A program made the translations under genes and the position numbers. The notes beneath the pieces are model-generated. The model worked only from the letters and a program-made list of their open reading frames with translations, was not told the DNA's origin and searched no databases. Shown here piece after piece: positions 8,675-19,156 of a DNA stretch of 64,000 nucleotides (position 1 is the stretch's first letter; every line of letters starts with the position of its first letter). This stretch comes from Cupriavidus sp. IDO (GTDB lineage: Bacteria > Pseudomonadota > Gammaproteobacteria > Burkholderiales > Burkholderiaceae), in assembly GCF_000812465.1 (NCBI RefSeq), contig NZ_JWMA01000055.1, forward strand, positions 124,001 through 188,000. The letters are read 5' to 3'.

Positions 8675-10213
8675 ATGAACCAAGCACTCTCCTTCCTCGC
8701 ATCCCGGCCTGCGCGTTTCCGCGAGCTGGGCCGCCGCGCCGGCACGCTGGCCCTGACGGCCCTCGCCGCGGCGGTGCTGGCCGGTTGCGCGGCCCTTGGC
8801 AACTCTCATAGCACCCAGACCGTTACCGATCCGGCCACCATGGCCACGGCGCAGACCCTTCCCGACGAACACGGCCAATGGCCGACGCAGGACTGGGTCG
8901 ACCAGTTCAGGGATCCGCAGCTGCGTGCCCTGGTCGATGAAGCGATCAAGGACAACCCGAGCCTGCAGGCCGCCTTTGCCCGCGTGGAAGCGTCGCGCGC
9001 CATGGCCGACGCCACCCGCAGCGAGCTGTACCCGCATATCGACTTCGAAGGCAGCCTGATCCGCCAGCGCATTTCGGAAAAGGACCTGTTCGAAGGCACC
9101 CCGCTGGCCGGCTCCTGGCAGAACCAATCACGCCTGCAGGCAAACCTTTCGTACGATTTCGATTTCTGGGGCAAGAACCGCGACGCCCTCGAAGCAGCGC
9201 TCTCCGACGATCGTGCGGCCGAGGCCGAAAGCCAGGCTTCGCGCCTGCTCCTGACCACCTCGATTGCACGCAACTACGCCCGCTTTGCCGCGCTCTACGC
9301 CCAGCGCGACGTGGCCGAACGCGCCATCGCCCAGCGCCGCGACCTGACCGACCTGTCGCGCCAGCGCCTGACCGCAGGCCTCGACACCCAGGTGGAAACC
9401 ACCCAGGCACGAGGCACCGTGGCCGCAGCACAGACCGACCTGCAGCGGGTGGACGAGGAGATTGCCCTCGCCCGCAACCAGCTCGCCGCCCTGCTCGGCA
9501 AGGGCCCTGACCGCGGCCTGCAGATCCAGCGCCCGGTGCTGCTGGCCCAGGCCACACCGCAACTGCCGGACAGCCTGACGATCGGCCTGCTCGGCCGCCG
9601 CCCCGACCTGGTAGCCGCGCGCTGGCGCGTGGAAGCCGCGTCCAAGGACATCAAGGTCGCGAAAAAGGAATTCCTGCCTGACCTGACCCTGAGCGCCTTT
9701 GCCGGCCTGGCGGCATTGGACCCGTCCCATCTGCTGATGGCCGCCAGCCGCACGTTTGGCGTTGGCCCGACGCTGCGCCTGCCGATTTTCGAAGGCGGCC
9801 GCCTGCGCGCCAACCTGAAAGGCAAGTACGCAGGCTATGACATCGCCGTGGCCAACTACAACCAAGCGCTGGTCGATGCCCTGCGCGAGACGGCCGATAC
9901 CATGACCAGCATCCGCAGCGTGGACACCCAGATCAAGACCCAGCGCGAAGCCCTGGACCTGGCCGAACATGCCTACTCGCTGGCCACCATGCGCTACAAG
10001 GCCGGCCTCGGCACCCAGCTGACCGTGCTGAACGCAGAGAGCACCGTCCTGCAGCAGCGCCGCCTGTCGACGGACCTGCAGGCTCGCCGGCTCGATCTGC
10101 AGATGGGCCTGATGAAGGCCCTCGGCGGCGGCTACCAGGAGCCCGACGAGCACGAAAAAGGTCACGAGGGCGAAGCGGCACATAACAACAACCAGGCGGG
10201 CGCCCGCGGCTGA
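8675..10213 (+). CDS. Outer-membrane efflux factor, NodT/OprM-type lipoprotein
   Basis: A 512-aa outer-membrane channel protein of the TolC/NodT family, the exit duct of a tripartite drug pump. An N-terminal lipoprotein signal ends at Cys38 in the lipobox VLAGC. Two OEP repeats follow, with family motifs such as RPDLVAARWRVEAAS and the C-terminal YKAGLGTQLTVLNAESTVLQ-type block. The histidine- and glutamate-rich tail (EHEKGHEGEAAHNNN) is unusual but sits beyond the conserved fold. Its ribosome-binding site is GGAG. The gene is 44 nt upstream of the membrane-fusion gene, and the three pump genes look like one operon. Confidence 0.94.
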   Translation: MNQALSFLASRPARFRELGRRAGTLALTALAAAVLAGCAALGNSHSTQTVTDPATMATAQTLPDEHGQWPTQDWVDQFRDPQLRALVDEAIKDNPSLQAAFARVEASRAMADATRSELYPHIDFEGSLIRQRISEKDLFEGTPLAGSWQNQSRLQANLSYDFDFWGKNRDALEAALSDDRAAEAESQASRLLLTTSIARNYARFAALYAQRDVAERAIAQRRDLTDLSRQRLTAGLDTQVETTQARGTVAAAQTDLQRVDEEIALARNQLAALLGKGPDRGLQIQRPVLLAQATPQLPDSLTIGLLGRRPDLVAARWRVEAASKDIKVAKKEFLPDLTLSAFAGLAALDPSHLLMAASRTFGVGPTLRLPIFEGGRLRANLKGKYAGYDIAVANYNQALVDALRETADTMTSIRSVDTQIKTQREALDLAEHAYSLATMRYKAGLGTQLTVLNAESTVLQQRRLSTDLQARRLDLQMGLMKALGGGYQEPDEHEKGHEGEAAHNNNQAGARG

Positions 10214-10257
10214 TCCGCGCACCCAGTCATTGCAGACAAGATTCACCAGAGAACATC

Positions 10258-11514
10258 ATGAGCGACAACCAGCAAGCGGCCGGCACCCCCAATCCCCAGG
10301 CACAGCCTCCGGTCAATAACAATGGCAAGCGCAAGCGGATGCTGCTCTCCCTGACGGCAGCCGTCGTCGTGGCCGGCATCGGCTACGGTGCTTACTGGGG
10401 CCTGTATGCGCGCCACTTCGAGAGCACCGACGATGCGTATGTCGCCGGCAACGTGGTCCAGGTCACCCCGCTTGTGGCAGGCACCGTGGTCTCGATCACC
10501 GCTGACGACACCCAGCTCGTCACCGCCGGCCAGCCGCTGATCCAGCTGGACCGTGCTGATTCGCAGGTGGCACTGGAACAGGCCGAGGCACAGCTCGCAC
10601 AGGCCGTGCGCGAAGTCCGCACGCTCTACGTGAATAACGGCTCGCTCGCCGCCAACGTGGCCCTGCGCGAAGCTGATGTCGCCAAGGCCCGCGAGGACTT
10701 GCGCCGTCGCCAGGCGATCGCCGGCTCGGGCGCAGTGTCGAACGAAGAAATCTCGCACGCCCAGGCCGCGCTGAAAGGCGCGGAATCCGCCCTGCTGGCC
10801 TCGCGCGAGCAACTCGCCTCGAACAAGGTGCTGACCGACCAGACCACCGTGGAGAAGCACCCCAACGTGCAGCGCGCTGCCGCCAACCTGCGTTCGGCCT
10901 ACCTGTCGTTCGCGCGTTCGACGATGCCGGCGCCGGTCACCGGCTATGTGGCCAAGCGTTCGGTGCAGGTCGGCCAGCGCGTGGCCCCGGGCGCTCCGCT
11001 GATGGCGGTCGTGCCGCTCGACCAGGTCTGGGTGGATGCCAACTTCAAGGAAGTGCAGATCACGCATATGCGCATCGGCCAGCCAGTGACGCTCGAGGCT
11101 GACGTCTACGGCTCCAAGGTGAAGTACGAGGGCAAGGTCGCCGGCTTCTCGGCAGGTACCGGCTCCGCCTTCTCGCTGCTGCCGGCGCAGAATGCCACCG
11201 GTAACTGGATCAAGGTGGTGCAGCGCCTGCCGGTGCGTATCGCACTGGACCCGCAGCAGCTCAAGGACCATCCGCTGCGCGTGGGCCTATCGATGAACGT
11301 GACGGTCGATGTGCGCAAGGAAGAAGGCGCGGCCATGGTCAGCGCCACCACCGCGGCCAAGCCGATGCAGACCGACGTCTATGACAAGGTTGCGCAGGAT
11401 GCCGACACCCTGATCTCGCGCATCATCGCCCTGAACAACGGTGGCCGTCAGGGCAGCCAGCTGCCCGCCGTGCCCGCCGCCAGCGCCACCATCGCCAAGC
11501 CGGCTAACAGCTGA
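10258..11514 (+). CDS. HlyD/EmrA-family membrane-fusion protein
   Basis: A 418-aa periplasmic adaptor linking an MFS pump to the outer-membrane factor. A single N-terminal transmembrane helix (about 29-48) is followed by the EmrA signature STDDAYVAGNVVQVTP. Next come a biotinyl-lipoyl-like half, a coiled coil (about 95-215) and a second lipoyl half with APVTGYVAKRSVQVGQ. The closing beta-barrel carries QRLPVRIALD. The gene is translationally close to the permease gene: the stop codon is followed 2 nt later by the permease ATG. The EmrA assignment is firm at family level; the substrate is unknown. Confidence 0.94.
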   Translation: MSDNQQAAGTPNPQAQPPVNNNGKRKRMLLSLTAAVVVAGIGYGAYWGLYARHFESTDDAYVAGNVVQVTPLVAGTVVSITADDTQLVTAGQPLIQLDRADSQVALEQAEAQLAQAVREVRTLYVNNGSLAANVALREADVAKAREDLRRRQAIAGSGAVSNEEISHAQAALKGAESALLASREQLASNKVLTDQTTVEKHPNVQRAAANLRSAYLSFARSTMPAPVTGYVAKRSVQVGQRVAPGAPLMAVVPLDQVWVDANFKEVQITHMRIGQPVTLEADVYGSKVKYEGKVAGFSAGTGSAFSLLPAQNATGNWIKVVQRLPVRIALDPQQLKDHPLRVGLSMNVTVDVRKEEGAAMVSATTAAKPMQTDVYDKVAQDADTLISRIIALNNGGRQGSQLPAVPAASATIAKPANS

Positions 11515-11516
11515 TC

Positions 11517-13118
11517 ATGGCCAACGCCCTCTCCGCGGGTGACCGCGCCGGCGCCGGCAGCCGGCCACCGGCGCGTGCCGCGCAGCCGCAGCCGCTGAGC
11601 GGCGGCAAGCTGGTGATCGGCACCATCGCGCTGTCGCTGGCCACGTTCATGAACGTGCTGGATTCGTCCATCGCCAACGTGTCGATCCCGGCAATCTCGG
11701 GCGATCTTGGCGTGGCGCCGAACCAGGGTACCTGGGTCATCACCTCGTTCGCGGTCGCCAACGCCATCTCGGTGCCGCTGACGGGGTGGCTGACCACGCG
11801 CTTCGGCGCGGTGCGGCTGTTCATTACGTCGATCCTGCTGTTCGTGCTGTCGTCGTGGCTGTGCGGCGTCGCGCCAAACCTGGAAACGCTGCTTGCCGCG
11901 CGGGTCCTGCAGGGCGCCGTGGCCGGGCCGATGATCCCGCTGTCGCAGTCGCTGCTGCTGGCGAGCTATCCGCCACAGAAGAGCACCATGGCGCTCGCCT
12001 TGTGGGGGATGACCACGCTGGTCGCGCCAATCATGGGACCGCTGCTGGGCGGCTGGATCTCGGACAACATGACCTGGCCGTGGATCTTCTACATCAACGT
12101 GCCGGTAGGTCTGCTGACCGCCTACGCGACGTGGGCGATCTACAAGGATCGCGAGACGCCGACCAAGGTCCTGCCGATCGACCGCATTGGCCTGGCCCTG
12201 CTCGTCATCTGGGTCGGCTCGATGCAGCTCATGCTCGACAAGGGCAAGGAGCTCGACTGGTTCCACTCGACCGAGATCGTGGTGCTGACGCTGGTCGCCA
12301 TCGTCGGCTTCCTGTTCTTCCTGGCCTGGGAGACCTATGAGAAGCACCCGATCGTCGACATCAGCCTGTTCAAGGGGCGGAACTTTGGCGCCGGTGTGGT
12401 CGCGATTTCCGTGGCATACGGGCTGTTCTTCGGCAACCTGGTGATCCTGCCGCTGTGGCTGCAGACCATCGTCGGCTACACGGCGACAGATGCGGGCATC
12501 GTGATGGCGCCGGTGGGGATCTTTGCCATCCTGCTGTCGCCGGTGATCGGGCGCAACCTGCCAAGAATGGACGCCCGCTGGGTCGCCACGGCCGCGTTTA
12601 TCACGTTTGGCATCGTCAGCCTGATGCGGTCCGGCTTCACCACGCAGGTGGACACCTGGACGCTGATGGTCCCGACGCTGATCCAGGGTGCGGCCATGGC
12701 GATGTTCTTCATTCCGCTGACGTCGATCATCCTGTCGGGCCAGCCGCCCGAGAAGATCCCAGCCGCCTCCGGCCTGTCGAACTTCGTCCGGATCACCTTC
12801 GGCGGCATTGGCGCATCGATCTCGACCACGGTCTGGGAGAACCGCTCTGCCCTGCACCACGCGCAGCTGGTGGAGAAGATCAACCCCTACAACCCGGTGT
12901 ACAGCGAACAACTCAATCACATGATGCAGATGGGCATGAGCCAGTCGCAGGCGGTTGGGCTCATGGAGCGCAACATCAGCCAGCAGGCGGCCATGCTTGG
13001 CGCCAACGACATCTTCTGGATTTCCGGGGTGCTGTTCTTCGCGCTGATCGGCTTTGTCTGGCTGACCCGGCCGGCCAAGGGTGGCGCCGGGGCGGATGCG
13101 GCGGCGGGTGCGCACTGA
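11517..13118 (+). CDS. EmrB/QacA-family (DHA2) MFS drug transporter
   Basis: A 533-aa proton-driven exporter with 14 predicted transmembrane helices. The start of TM1 (FMNVLDSSIANVSIPAISGDLG) is the classic DHA2 signature that contains the proton-relay Asp. The motif LTTRFGAVRLF after TM2 and the GPLLGGWISDNMTWPWIFYINVP block before TM5-6 are also typical. It starts 2 nt after the EmrA-like gene and forms an export complex with the two upstream products. The operon ends at the strong terminator at 13159-13205. Confidence 0.95.
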   Translation: MANALSAGDRAGAGSRPPARAAQPQPLSGGKLVIGTIALSLATFMNVLDSSIANVSIPAISGDLGVAPNQGTWVITSFAVANAISVPLTGWLTTRFGAVRLFITSILLFVLSSWLCGVAPNLETLLAARVLQGAVAGPMIPLSQSLLLASYPPQKSTMALALWGMTTLVAPIMGPLLGGWISDNMTWPWIFYINVPVGLLTAYATWAIYKDRETPTKVLPIDRIGLALLVIWVGSMQLMLDKGKELDWFHSTEIVVLTLVAIVGFLFFLAWETYEKHPIVDISLFKGRNFGAGVVAISVAYGLFFGNLVILPLWLQTIVGYTATDAGIVMAPVGIFAILLSPVIGRNLPRMDARWVATAAFITFGIVSLMRSGFTTQVDTWTLMVPTLIQGAAMAMFFIPLTSIILSGQPPEKIPAASGLSNFVRITFGGIGASISTTVWENRSALHHAQLVEKINPYNPVYSEQLNHMMQMGMSQSQAVGLMERNISQQAAMLGANDIFWISGVLFFALIGFVWLTRPAKGGAGADAAAGAH

Positions 13119-13158
13119 CAAGCGAATCCTCCTGACGTCCTGATCCGTCGCAGAAATC

Positions 13159-13205
13159 AAAAAGGCCACGTGCTTCCGGTTCGCCGGATCCACGTGGCCT
13201 TTTTT
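13159..13205. terminator. Bidirectional intrinsic terminator
   Basis: A 14-nt arm AAAAAGGCCACGTG pairs with CACGTGGCCTTTTT, and an inner TCCGG-TTCG-CCGGA hairpin extends it. It separates the efflux operon (plus) from the convergent truB end (minus). Confidence 0.9.
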
Positions 13206-13246
13206 ACTGAGCCCGGCTGGCGCCCGTGCTGGCAGATTCCGAGTGG

Positions 13247-14194
13247 CTACATGCGCACCAGTCTCTCGGGCCGCAAGGCGCCTTCGCGCATGCGGCCGAC
13301 ACCGAGCAGGCGCGCCGGATCGCCGGCATAGACGCGGGCAAGCGTCTCTTCGGCCAGTTCGGCCTCTGCCGGCAAATCGCGGCGCGCAATGCGCTGCCCC
13401 TGGAGGAAGCGTGCGGCAGCGGCCTCGTCGAGCTGCACCGGCGGGCACTTCCGCAGCAAGGCATCGACCGGGGCCAGCATGCCGGGCCGCAGGGCGTCGT
13501 CCTGCTGCTCGATCTGCTCGAGGGTGACCGCCCCATCCAGCGCGAGATCGCCTACAGCCGTGCGGCGCAACGCCGTCAGGTGCGCGCCACAGCCGAGCGC
13601 TTCACCGATGTCTTCGGCGAGTGTCCGGATATATGTGCCCTTGCTGCAGGTCACGCGCATGGTGAATGTCGGCGCCTGCGGCAGCGCGCAATCCAGCATC
13701 GAAATCGCAAGGATGGTCACACGCCGGGCAGCCCGCTCGACGGTCTGGCCGGCGCGCGCATATTCGTACAGCGGCCGGCCATCTTTCTTCAGCGCCGAGT
13801 ACATCGGCGGTACCTGCTCGATCTCGCCCCGGAATCGGGTCAGGACCTGTTCGATGTGTTCCCGGTCACACGTGACTGCGCGCTCGTCGATCAGATCACC
13901 TTCCGCATCGCCCGTCGTCGACCGGGCTCCGAGACGCACCACGGCCTCGTAGGTCTTGTCGGCTTCGAGCAGGTCTTGCGAGAACTTGGTGGCCTCGCCG
14001 AAGCAAAGCGGCAGCAGGCCGGACGCCAGCGGGTCGAGCGTGCCCGTGTGGCCCGCCTTGAGCGCGCGCAGCAGGCGCTTGGCGCGCACCAGCGCGTCGT
14101 TGGACGACAGGCCAAGCGGCTTGTCGAGCAGCAGCACACCATGCACTTCGCGGCGCGGCAGCCGCGGCGGGCGGGTGGTGTTGGAATCGGTCAT
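13247..14194 (-). CDS. truB: tRNA pseudouridine-55 synthase
   Basis: This enzyme isomerises U55 in the T-loop of all elongator tRNAs. It has 315 residues. The motif GVLLLDKPLGLSSNDAL is at about 19-35, and the catalytic block AGHTGTLDPLASGLLP has Asp54 as nucleophile. The KTY and RVTCSKGTYIRTLAEDIG segments complete the TruB core, and a C-terminal extension follows. The start at 14194 (MTDSNTTRP) gives the family N-terminus but has no visible ribosome-binding site. A GTG at 14257 would add 21 residues. It is the last gene of the rimP-nusA-infB-rbfA-truB operon. Confidence 0.96.
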   Translation of the reverse strand: MTDSNTTRPPRLPRREVHGVLLLDKPLGLSSNDALVRAKRLLRALKAGHTGTLDPLASGLLPLCFGEATKFSQDLLEADKTYEAVVRLGARSTTGDAEGDLIDERAVTCDREHIEQVLTRFRGEIEQVPPMYSALKKDGRPLYEYARAGQTVERAARRVTILAISMLDCALPQAPTFTMRVTCSKGTYIRTLAEDIGEALGCGAHLTALRRTAVGDLALDGAVTLEQIEQQDDALRPGMLAPVDALLRKCPPVQLDEAAAARFLQGQRIARRDLPAEAELAEETLARVYAGDPARLLGVGRMREGALRPERLVRM

Positions 14195-14278
14195 CGGAGG
14201 ATGGGAATGCGCGGCGAAGCTGCGGCGCACAAGGGAAGTTGAACCACCGGCATCCACGCCAGCGGCGTGGACCGGGAT

Positions 14279-14647
14279 TCAGTCGTCCTTCGAGCGCGTC
14301 GAGTTCGCTTCGTTGATCAGCTTGGACATCTCGATCGCATGTTCGACGGAGGTGTCGTGGAAGAAGCGCAGCGTCGGCACGGTATGGATGTGCAGGCGCT
14401 TGTACAGCAGCGAATGCAGGTAGCCGGCCTTTTCATTCAGGATGGCCTCTGCATCAGCGGGTTGGGCGCCAAGCACGGTGAAGTACACCTTGGCGTGCGC
14501 GTAGTCCGGCGTCAGCGCCACAGACTGCAGCGTGACCAGGCCGAGGCGCGGGTCGCGCAGTTCGCGCTGGATCATCTCGGCCAGGTCTTTCTGGATCTGG
14601 TCTGAGAGACGGAGATTGCGGGAGGAGATGGTGCCTTTCTTGGCCAT
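14279..14647 (-). CDS. rbfA: 30S ribosome-binding factor A
   Basis: A 122-aa KH-fold 30S maturation and cold-adaptation factor. The N-terminus [21 protein letters not shown] and the [29 protein letters not shown]-like core are diagnostic. The [21 protein letters not shown] segment near residue 95 is also typical. It lies between infB and truB, which is the canonical order. A strong hairpin separates it from infB. Confidence 0.96.
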   Translation of the reverse strand: MAKKGTISSRNLRLSDQIQKDLAEMIQRELRDPRLGLVTLQSVALTPDYAHAKVYFTVLGAQPADAEAILNEKAGYLHSLLYKRLHIHTVPTLRFFHDTSVEHAIEMSKLINEANSTRSKDD

Positions 14648-14669
14648 TCAATACTGTCTTGTCGAGATG

Positions 14670-14699
14670 ACAACGGCAGGCCATCTGGCCTGCCGTTGT
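14670..14699. repeat. Intercistronic hairpin between infB and rbfA
   Basis: A perfect 13-bp inverted repeat (ACAACGGCAGGCC/GGCCTGCCGTTGT) with an ATCT loop lies in the 61-nt gap. No T-run follows it on the minus strand, so it is more likely a processing or stability element, or a partial terminator, than a full terminator. Confidence 0.7.
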
Positions 14700-14708
14700 T
14701 GCGCCGCC

Positions 14709-17597
14709 TTACAGCGTACGCGCCACCTCGGTGATTTCGTACACTTCGAGCTGGTCGCCTTCCTGAACATCGTTGAAGTTCTTGATCGACAGACCGCACT
14801 CGAAGCCTTGCTTGACTTCCTTGACGTCGTCCTTGAAGCGCTTCAGCGAATCCAGCTCGCCATCGTGGATGACCACGTTATTGCGCAGCACGCGCACCAG
14901 CGAGTTCCGCTTGACCAGGCCGTCGGTAACCATACAGCCGGCCACCGCGCCGATCTTCGGCACGCGGAACACCTGGCGCACCTCGACCTGACCGATCGTG
15001 GTTTCGCGCTTCTCGGGCGCCAGCATGCCGGACATGGCCGCCTTGATCTCGTCTACCGCATCGTAAATGATGTTGTAGTAACGGATGTCGATGCCATTGT
15101 GCTCGGCCAGCTTGCGCGCACCGGCGTCGGCACGCACGTTGAAGCCGATGATGACCGCCTTCGATGCCGTCGCCAGGTTGACGTCGGACTCGGAGATGGC
15201 ACCCACGCCACCGTGCACGATCTGCACGCGCACTTCGTCGGTCGACAGCTTCTGCAGCGACTGAACCAGCGCTTCCTGCGAACCCTGCACGTCGGCCTTG
15301 ACGATCAGCGGCAGCGACTGGACTTCGCCTTCGCTCATCTGCTCCAGCATGGTCTCGAGCTTGGCCGCCTGTTGCTTGGCGAGCTTCACGTCGCGGAACT
15401 TGCCCTGGCGGAACAGCGCGATTTCACGTGCCTTGCGCTCATCCGGCAGCACCAGCACTTCTTCGCCGGCGGCAGGCACTTCCGACAGACCCTGGATTTC
15501 CACCGGGATCGACGGACCGGCTTCCTTCGCCGGCTTGCTGTTTTCGTCCAGCATGGCGCGCACACGACCGTACGCGCTGCCGGCCAGTACCACATCGCCG
15601 CGCTTGAGCGTACCGCTCGTCACCAGGATGGTAGCGATCGGGCCCTTGCCCTTGTCGAGCTGGGCTTCCACCACCAGGCCCTTGGCCGGTGCATCCACCG
15701 GAGCCTTCAGCTCCAGCACTTCAGCCTGCAGCGAGACCTGCTCCAGCAGATCCTCGATACCTGCGCCCGTCTTGGCGGACACCGGCACGAACGGCGAATC
15801 GCCGCCGTACTCTTCCGGCACCACCTGCTCGGCCACCAGTTCCTGCTTGACGCGGTCCGGGTTGGCTTCGGGCTTGTCGATCTTGTTGATCGCCACCACG
15901 ATCGGCACACCTGCAGCCTTGGCATGCGCAATCGCTTCCTTGGTCTGCGGCATCACGCCGTCGTCAGCCGCGACCACCAGGATCACGATGTCGGTTGCCT
16001 TGGCACCGCGGGCACGCATGGCCGTAAAGGCCTCGTGACCCGGGGTATCCAGGAAGGTGATCACGCCCCGATCGGTTTCCACATGGTAGGCGCCGATGTG
16101 CTGCGTAATGCCACCGGCCTCGCCCGCGGCAACCTTGGTACGGCGGATGTAGTCGAGCAGCGAGGTCTTGCCGTGGTCGACGTGACCCATCACAGTCACC
16201 ACCGGCGGACGCGGCAGCAGTTCGGCGTCGGTATGATCTTCGCCGTCCACGACCAGCAGGGCTTCCGGATCATCCAGCTTGGCGGCAAATGCCTTGTGGC
16301 CCATTTCTTCCACCACGATCATGGCGGTTTCCTGGTCCAGCACCTGGTTGATGGTCACCATCTGGCCGAGCTTCATCATCTGCTTGATGACCTCGGATGC
16401 CTTCACGGCCATCTTGTGGGCGAGATCTGCCACCGAGATGGTTTCCGGCACGTGCACTTCACGCACCACCGGTTCGGTCGGTGCCTGGAAGTTGCTGCGG
16501 CCGTCGTCATGCTGCTGCTGCCTGCCGCCGCGGCCACGCGGGCCACCGCGCCAGCCGCCCACGCCACCCGAGGAATCGCCACGGGTCTTCAGGCCACTGC
16601 CCTTCTTGCGCGAACCTTCGTCCTGCCAGGTGCCGGTCTTCACCACCTTGCCGGTCTTCTTGTCGACGGTAGTGGTGGTCGTGGTCGTCGTCGTGGCAGG
16701 CTTCTTGTCGACGGCCTTGGCTTCGGTCGTCGCACCAGCCGGCTTGACCGGCTTGTGCAGCGTGCCGGTCTGCTCGGCCTTCTTTTCTTCCGCCTTGCGC
16801 TCCGAAGGCGCCTTCAGCACGCGAGGCGGCGCATTCAGCATCTGCTGAATGGCACGGGCCTCGGCTTCCGCGGCTTCGCGGCGCTTGCGGGCTGCATCCT
16901 GCTCGGCGCGCGCCTTGTCGGCGGCAGCCTTGGCGTCGTCGGCAGCCTTCTGCGCAACCACGCGCTCGGCGGCAACGCGAGCCTTCTCGTCCTCGGCCTT
17001 CTTGCGCGAATCGTCTTCCGCGGCCTCAGTCACGGCGAGCGATGCGGCCGCTTCCTCTTCCGCCTTCTTGGCGACAAGCTCGGCCTGGCGACGCTGCTCT
17101 GCCTCCAGCGCTTCCTGCCTGGCGCGGCGCTCGGCTTCCTCGCGTTCGGCCGCTTCCTGGCGTGCCTTCAGCTCGGCTTCCTGGCGCGCCAGCAGTTCTG
17201 CCTGGCGGCGATCTTCCTCTTCACGGCGTGCCTGTTCGGCGGCGTCGATCACCGGCTCCTGCTCGCCGACATCGGCGTGCGACTCCGGCGCCGCTTCGTC
17301 GCGCTTGATCAGCACGCGCTTCTTGCGCACTTCAACCTGGACGGTGCGGGTCTTGCCGGTGGAGTCGGCCTGACGGATCTCGGAAGTCTCGCGCTTGGTC
17401 AGCGTGATCTTCTTGCGGCTGTCATCGGCCTGGCCATGGGAGCGCTTCAGATAGTCCAGCAGACTGGTCTTATCCGATTCGGTGATGATGTCGTCTGGCG
17501 TCGCCTTGCCCACCCCAGCCGCCTGCAATTGTTCCAGCAGGGCAGCTGCGCTGCGACTCAGTTCTGCGGCCAGTTGGGCAACTGTTGTGCTTGCCAT
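14709..17597 (-). CDS. infB: Translation initiation factor IF-2
   Basis: A GTPase that places initiator fMet-tRNA on the 30S subunit and promotes subunit joining. It has 962 residues. An IF2_N domain ([20 protein letters not shown]) starts the protein, followed by a long Ala/Glu/Lys/Arg-rich charged region (about 100-270). A poly-threonine tract lies near residues 301-308, with a Gly/Arg-rich patch after it. The second IF2_N, then the G domain with GHVDHGKTS at about 468-476, [25 protein letters not shown] and [12 protein letters not shown], complete the core before domains II-IV. The charged linker is the variable part of the family. It sits 83 nt downstream of nusA in the same operon. Confidence 0.98.
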   Translation of the reverse strand: MASTTVAQLAAELSRSAAALLEQLQAAGVGKATPDDIITESDKTSLLDYLKRSHGQADDSRKKITLTKRETSEIRQADSTGKTRTVQVEVRKKRVLIKRDEAAPESHADVGEQEPVIDAAEQARREEEDRRQAELLARQEAELKARQEAAEREEAERRARQEALEAEQRRQAELVAKKAEEEAAASLAVTEAAEDDSRKKAEDEKARVAAERVVAQKAADDAKAAADKARAEQDAARKRREAAEAEARAIQQMLNAPPRVLKAPSERKAEEKKAEQTGTLHKPVKPAGATTEAKAVDKKPATTTTTTTTTVDKKTGKVVKTGTWQDEGSRKKGSGLKTRGDSSGGVGGWRGGPRGRGGRQQQHDDGRSNFQAPTEPVVREVHVPETISVADLAHKMAVKASEVIKQMMKLGQMVTINQVLDQETAMIVVEEMGHKAFAAKLDDPEALLVVDGEDHTDAELLPRPPVVTVMGHVDHGKTSLLDYIRRTKVAAGEAGGITQHIGAYHVETDRGVITFLDTPGHEAFTAMRARGAKATDIVILVVAADDGVMPQTKEAIAHAKAAGVPIVVAINKIDKPEANPDRVKQELVAEQVVPEEYGGDSPFVPVSAKTGAGIEDLLEQVSLQAEVLELKAPVDAPAKGLVVEAQLDKGKGPIATILVTSGTLKRGDVVLAGSAYGRVRAMLDENSKPAKEAGPSIPVEIQGLSEVPAAGEEVLVLPDERKAREIALFRQGKFRDVKLAKQQAAKLETMLEQMSEGEVQSLPLIVKADVQGSQEALVQSLQKLSTDEVRVQIVHGGVGAISESDVNLATASKAVIIGFNVRADAGARKLAEHNGIDIRYYNIIYDAVDEIKAAMSGMLAPEKRETTIGQVEVRQVFRVPKIGAVAGCMVTDGLVKRNSLVRVLRNNVVIHDGELDSLKRFKDDVKEVKQGFECGLSIKNFNDVQEGDQLEVYEITEVARTL

Positions 17598-17680
17598 TCA
17601 AACCCTTTCAATGCTTGGTTTCTACGTCGGGACAAATCGTTGCGGAAAGCGCGCCCGGATGAACCATCCGGACGTGTCCC

Positions 17681-19156
17681 TCAGTTAAACCAATGTTCCC
17701 GTGCTTTCATGATCAGCGCCTTGGCTTCTTCCTCGCTGACGCCAACCATCTCGACAAGTTCGTCGACGGCCAGTTCGGCCAGGTCGTCACGCGTATGGAT
17801 ATTGCCTTCGGCCAGCTTGCCGATCAGTTCCGGGTTCAGGCCGTCGAGCGATCGCAGATCCTGCGACACCTCTTCCACCTTCTCTTCCCGGGCCAGTTCC
17901 ATCGTCAAGAGCGCATCGCGCGCGCGGTTGCGCAGCTCGTTGACAGTATCTTCGTCAAACGCCTCAATCTCCATCATTTCACTGATGGGGACGTAGGCCA
18001 CTTCTTCCAGCGTGGAGAAGCCTTCCTCGATCAGGATATCGGCCACTTCCTCGTCAACGTCCAGCTTGGCCATGAAGAGCTTGCGCACGGCATCGCTTTC
18101 CTCAGCCTGCTTCTGCGCCGACTCTTCCTGGGTCATGATGTTGATCTGCCAGCCGGTCAGCTCGGACGCCAGGCGTACGTTCTGGCCGCTGCGGCCGATG
18201 GCGACGGCGAGGTTTTCCTCGTCGACCACCACGTCCATGCTGTGCTTCTCTTCATCCACCACGATCGACTGCACTTGTGCCGGCGCCAGCGCGCCGATCA
18301 CGAACTGCGCCGGATCTTCCGACCACAGCACGATGTCCACGGCTTCGCCACCGATCTCGTTGCGCACCGCGGTGACGCGCGTACCACGCACGCCCACGCA
18401 GGTACCGATCGGGTCGATACGCTTGTCATGCGCCACCACCGCGATCTTGGCGCGCACGCCAGGATCACGCGCAGCCGCCTTGATCTCGAGCAGGCCCTGC
18501 TCCATCTCGGGCACTTCGTTCTCGAACAGCTTGATCAGGAACTCAGGCGCAGTACGCGACAGTTCGATCTGCGGGCCGCGCGCGGCGCGGTCCACATTCA
18601 GAATATAGGCGCGCACACGGTCACCCGTGCGCAGGTTTTCCTTCGGAATGATCTGGTCGCGGGCCAGCAGCGCTTCCACGCGGCCGGATTCCACGATCAG
18701 GCCCTTCTTGTCGGCACGCTTGACCGTGCCGGTCATGATCTTTTCGCCGCGATCCAGGTAATCATTCAGGATCTGCTCGCGCTCGGCGTCTCGGATCCGC
18801 TGCAGGATCACCTGCTTGGCGGCCTGCGCGCCGATACGGCCAAATTCGACCGACTCGATCTGCTCTTCGACGTAATCGTCGAGCTCGAGGCTCGGGTTGT
18901 CTTCGCGGGCTTCGAACAGCAGGATCTGCTTGTCCGGCTCTTGCAGGCCCTGCTCGTCGGGAACGACAAGCCAGCGACGGAACGTTTCATGCTCGCCAGT
19001 CTCGCGATCGATCGCGACACGGATATCCACATCTTCCTCGAAGCGCTTCTTGGTGGCCGAGGCAAGTGCAGCCTCCAGGGCACCGAATACCACATCCTTG
19101 TCGACGTTCTTTTCACGCGCAAGCGCATCGACGAGCAACAGAACTTCGCGGCTCAT
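17681..19156 (-). CDS. nusA: Transcription termination/antitermination factor NusA
   Basis: A 491-aa RNA polymerase-binding factor that modulates pausing, termination and antitermination. The N-terminal domain ([19 protein letters not shown]) is followed by an S1 domain at about 135-200 and by KH1/KH2. Those include the [21 protein letters not shown] motif (KH1) and [20 protein letters not shown] (KH2). Two C-terminal acidic helix-hairpin-helix repeats come last, as in E. coli NusA. The ATG overlaps the rimP stop by 4 nt (ATGA), indicating translational coupling. NusA is expected to regulate its own operon through leader termination. Confidence 0.98.
   Translation of the reverse strand: MSREVLLLVDALAREKNVDKDVVFGALEAALASATKKRFEEDVDIRVAIDRETGEHETFRRWLVVPDEQGLQEPDKQILLFEAREDNPSLELDDYVEEQIESVEFGRIGAQAAKQVILQRIRDAEREQILNDYLDRGEKIMTGTVKRADKKGLIVESGRVEALLARDQIIPKENLRTGDRVRAYILNVDRAARGPQIELSRTAPEFLIKLFENEVPEMEQGLLEIKAAARDPGVRAKIAVVAHDKRIDPIGTCVGVRGTRVTAVRNEIGGEAVDIVLWSEDPAQFVIGALAPAQVQSIVVDEEKHSMDVVVDEENLAVAIGRSGQNVRLASELTGWQINIMTQEESAQKQAEESDAVRKLFMAKLDVDEEVADILIEEGFSTLEEVAYVPISEMMEIEAFDEDTVNELRNRARDALLTMELAREEKVEEVSQDLRSLDGLNPELIGKLAEGNIHTRDDLAELAVDELVEMVGVSEEEAKALIMKAREHWFN

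Noticed and set aside
14532-17996. A 1154-codon plus-strand frame antisense to infB and rbfA
   Set aside because: The translation shows only biased residues and no family motif. infB is certain on the other strand.
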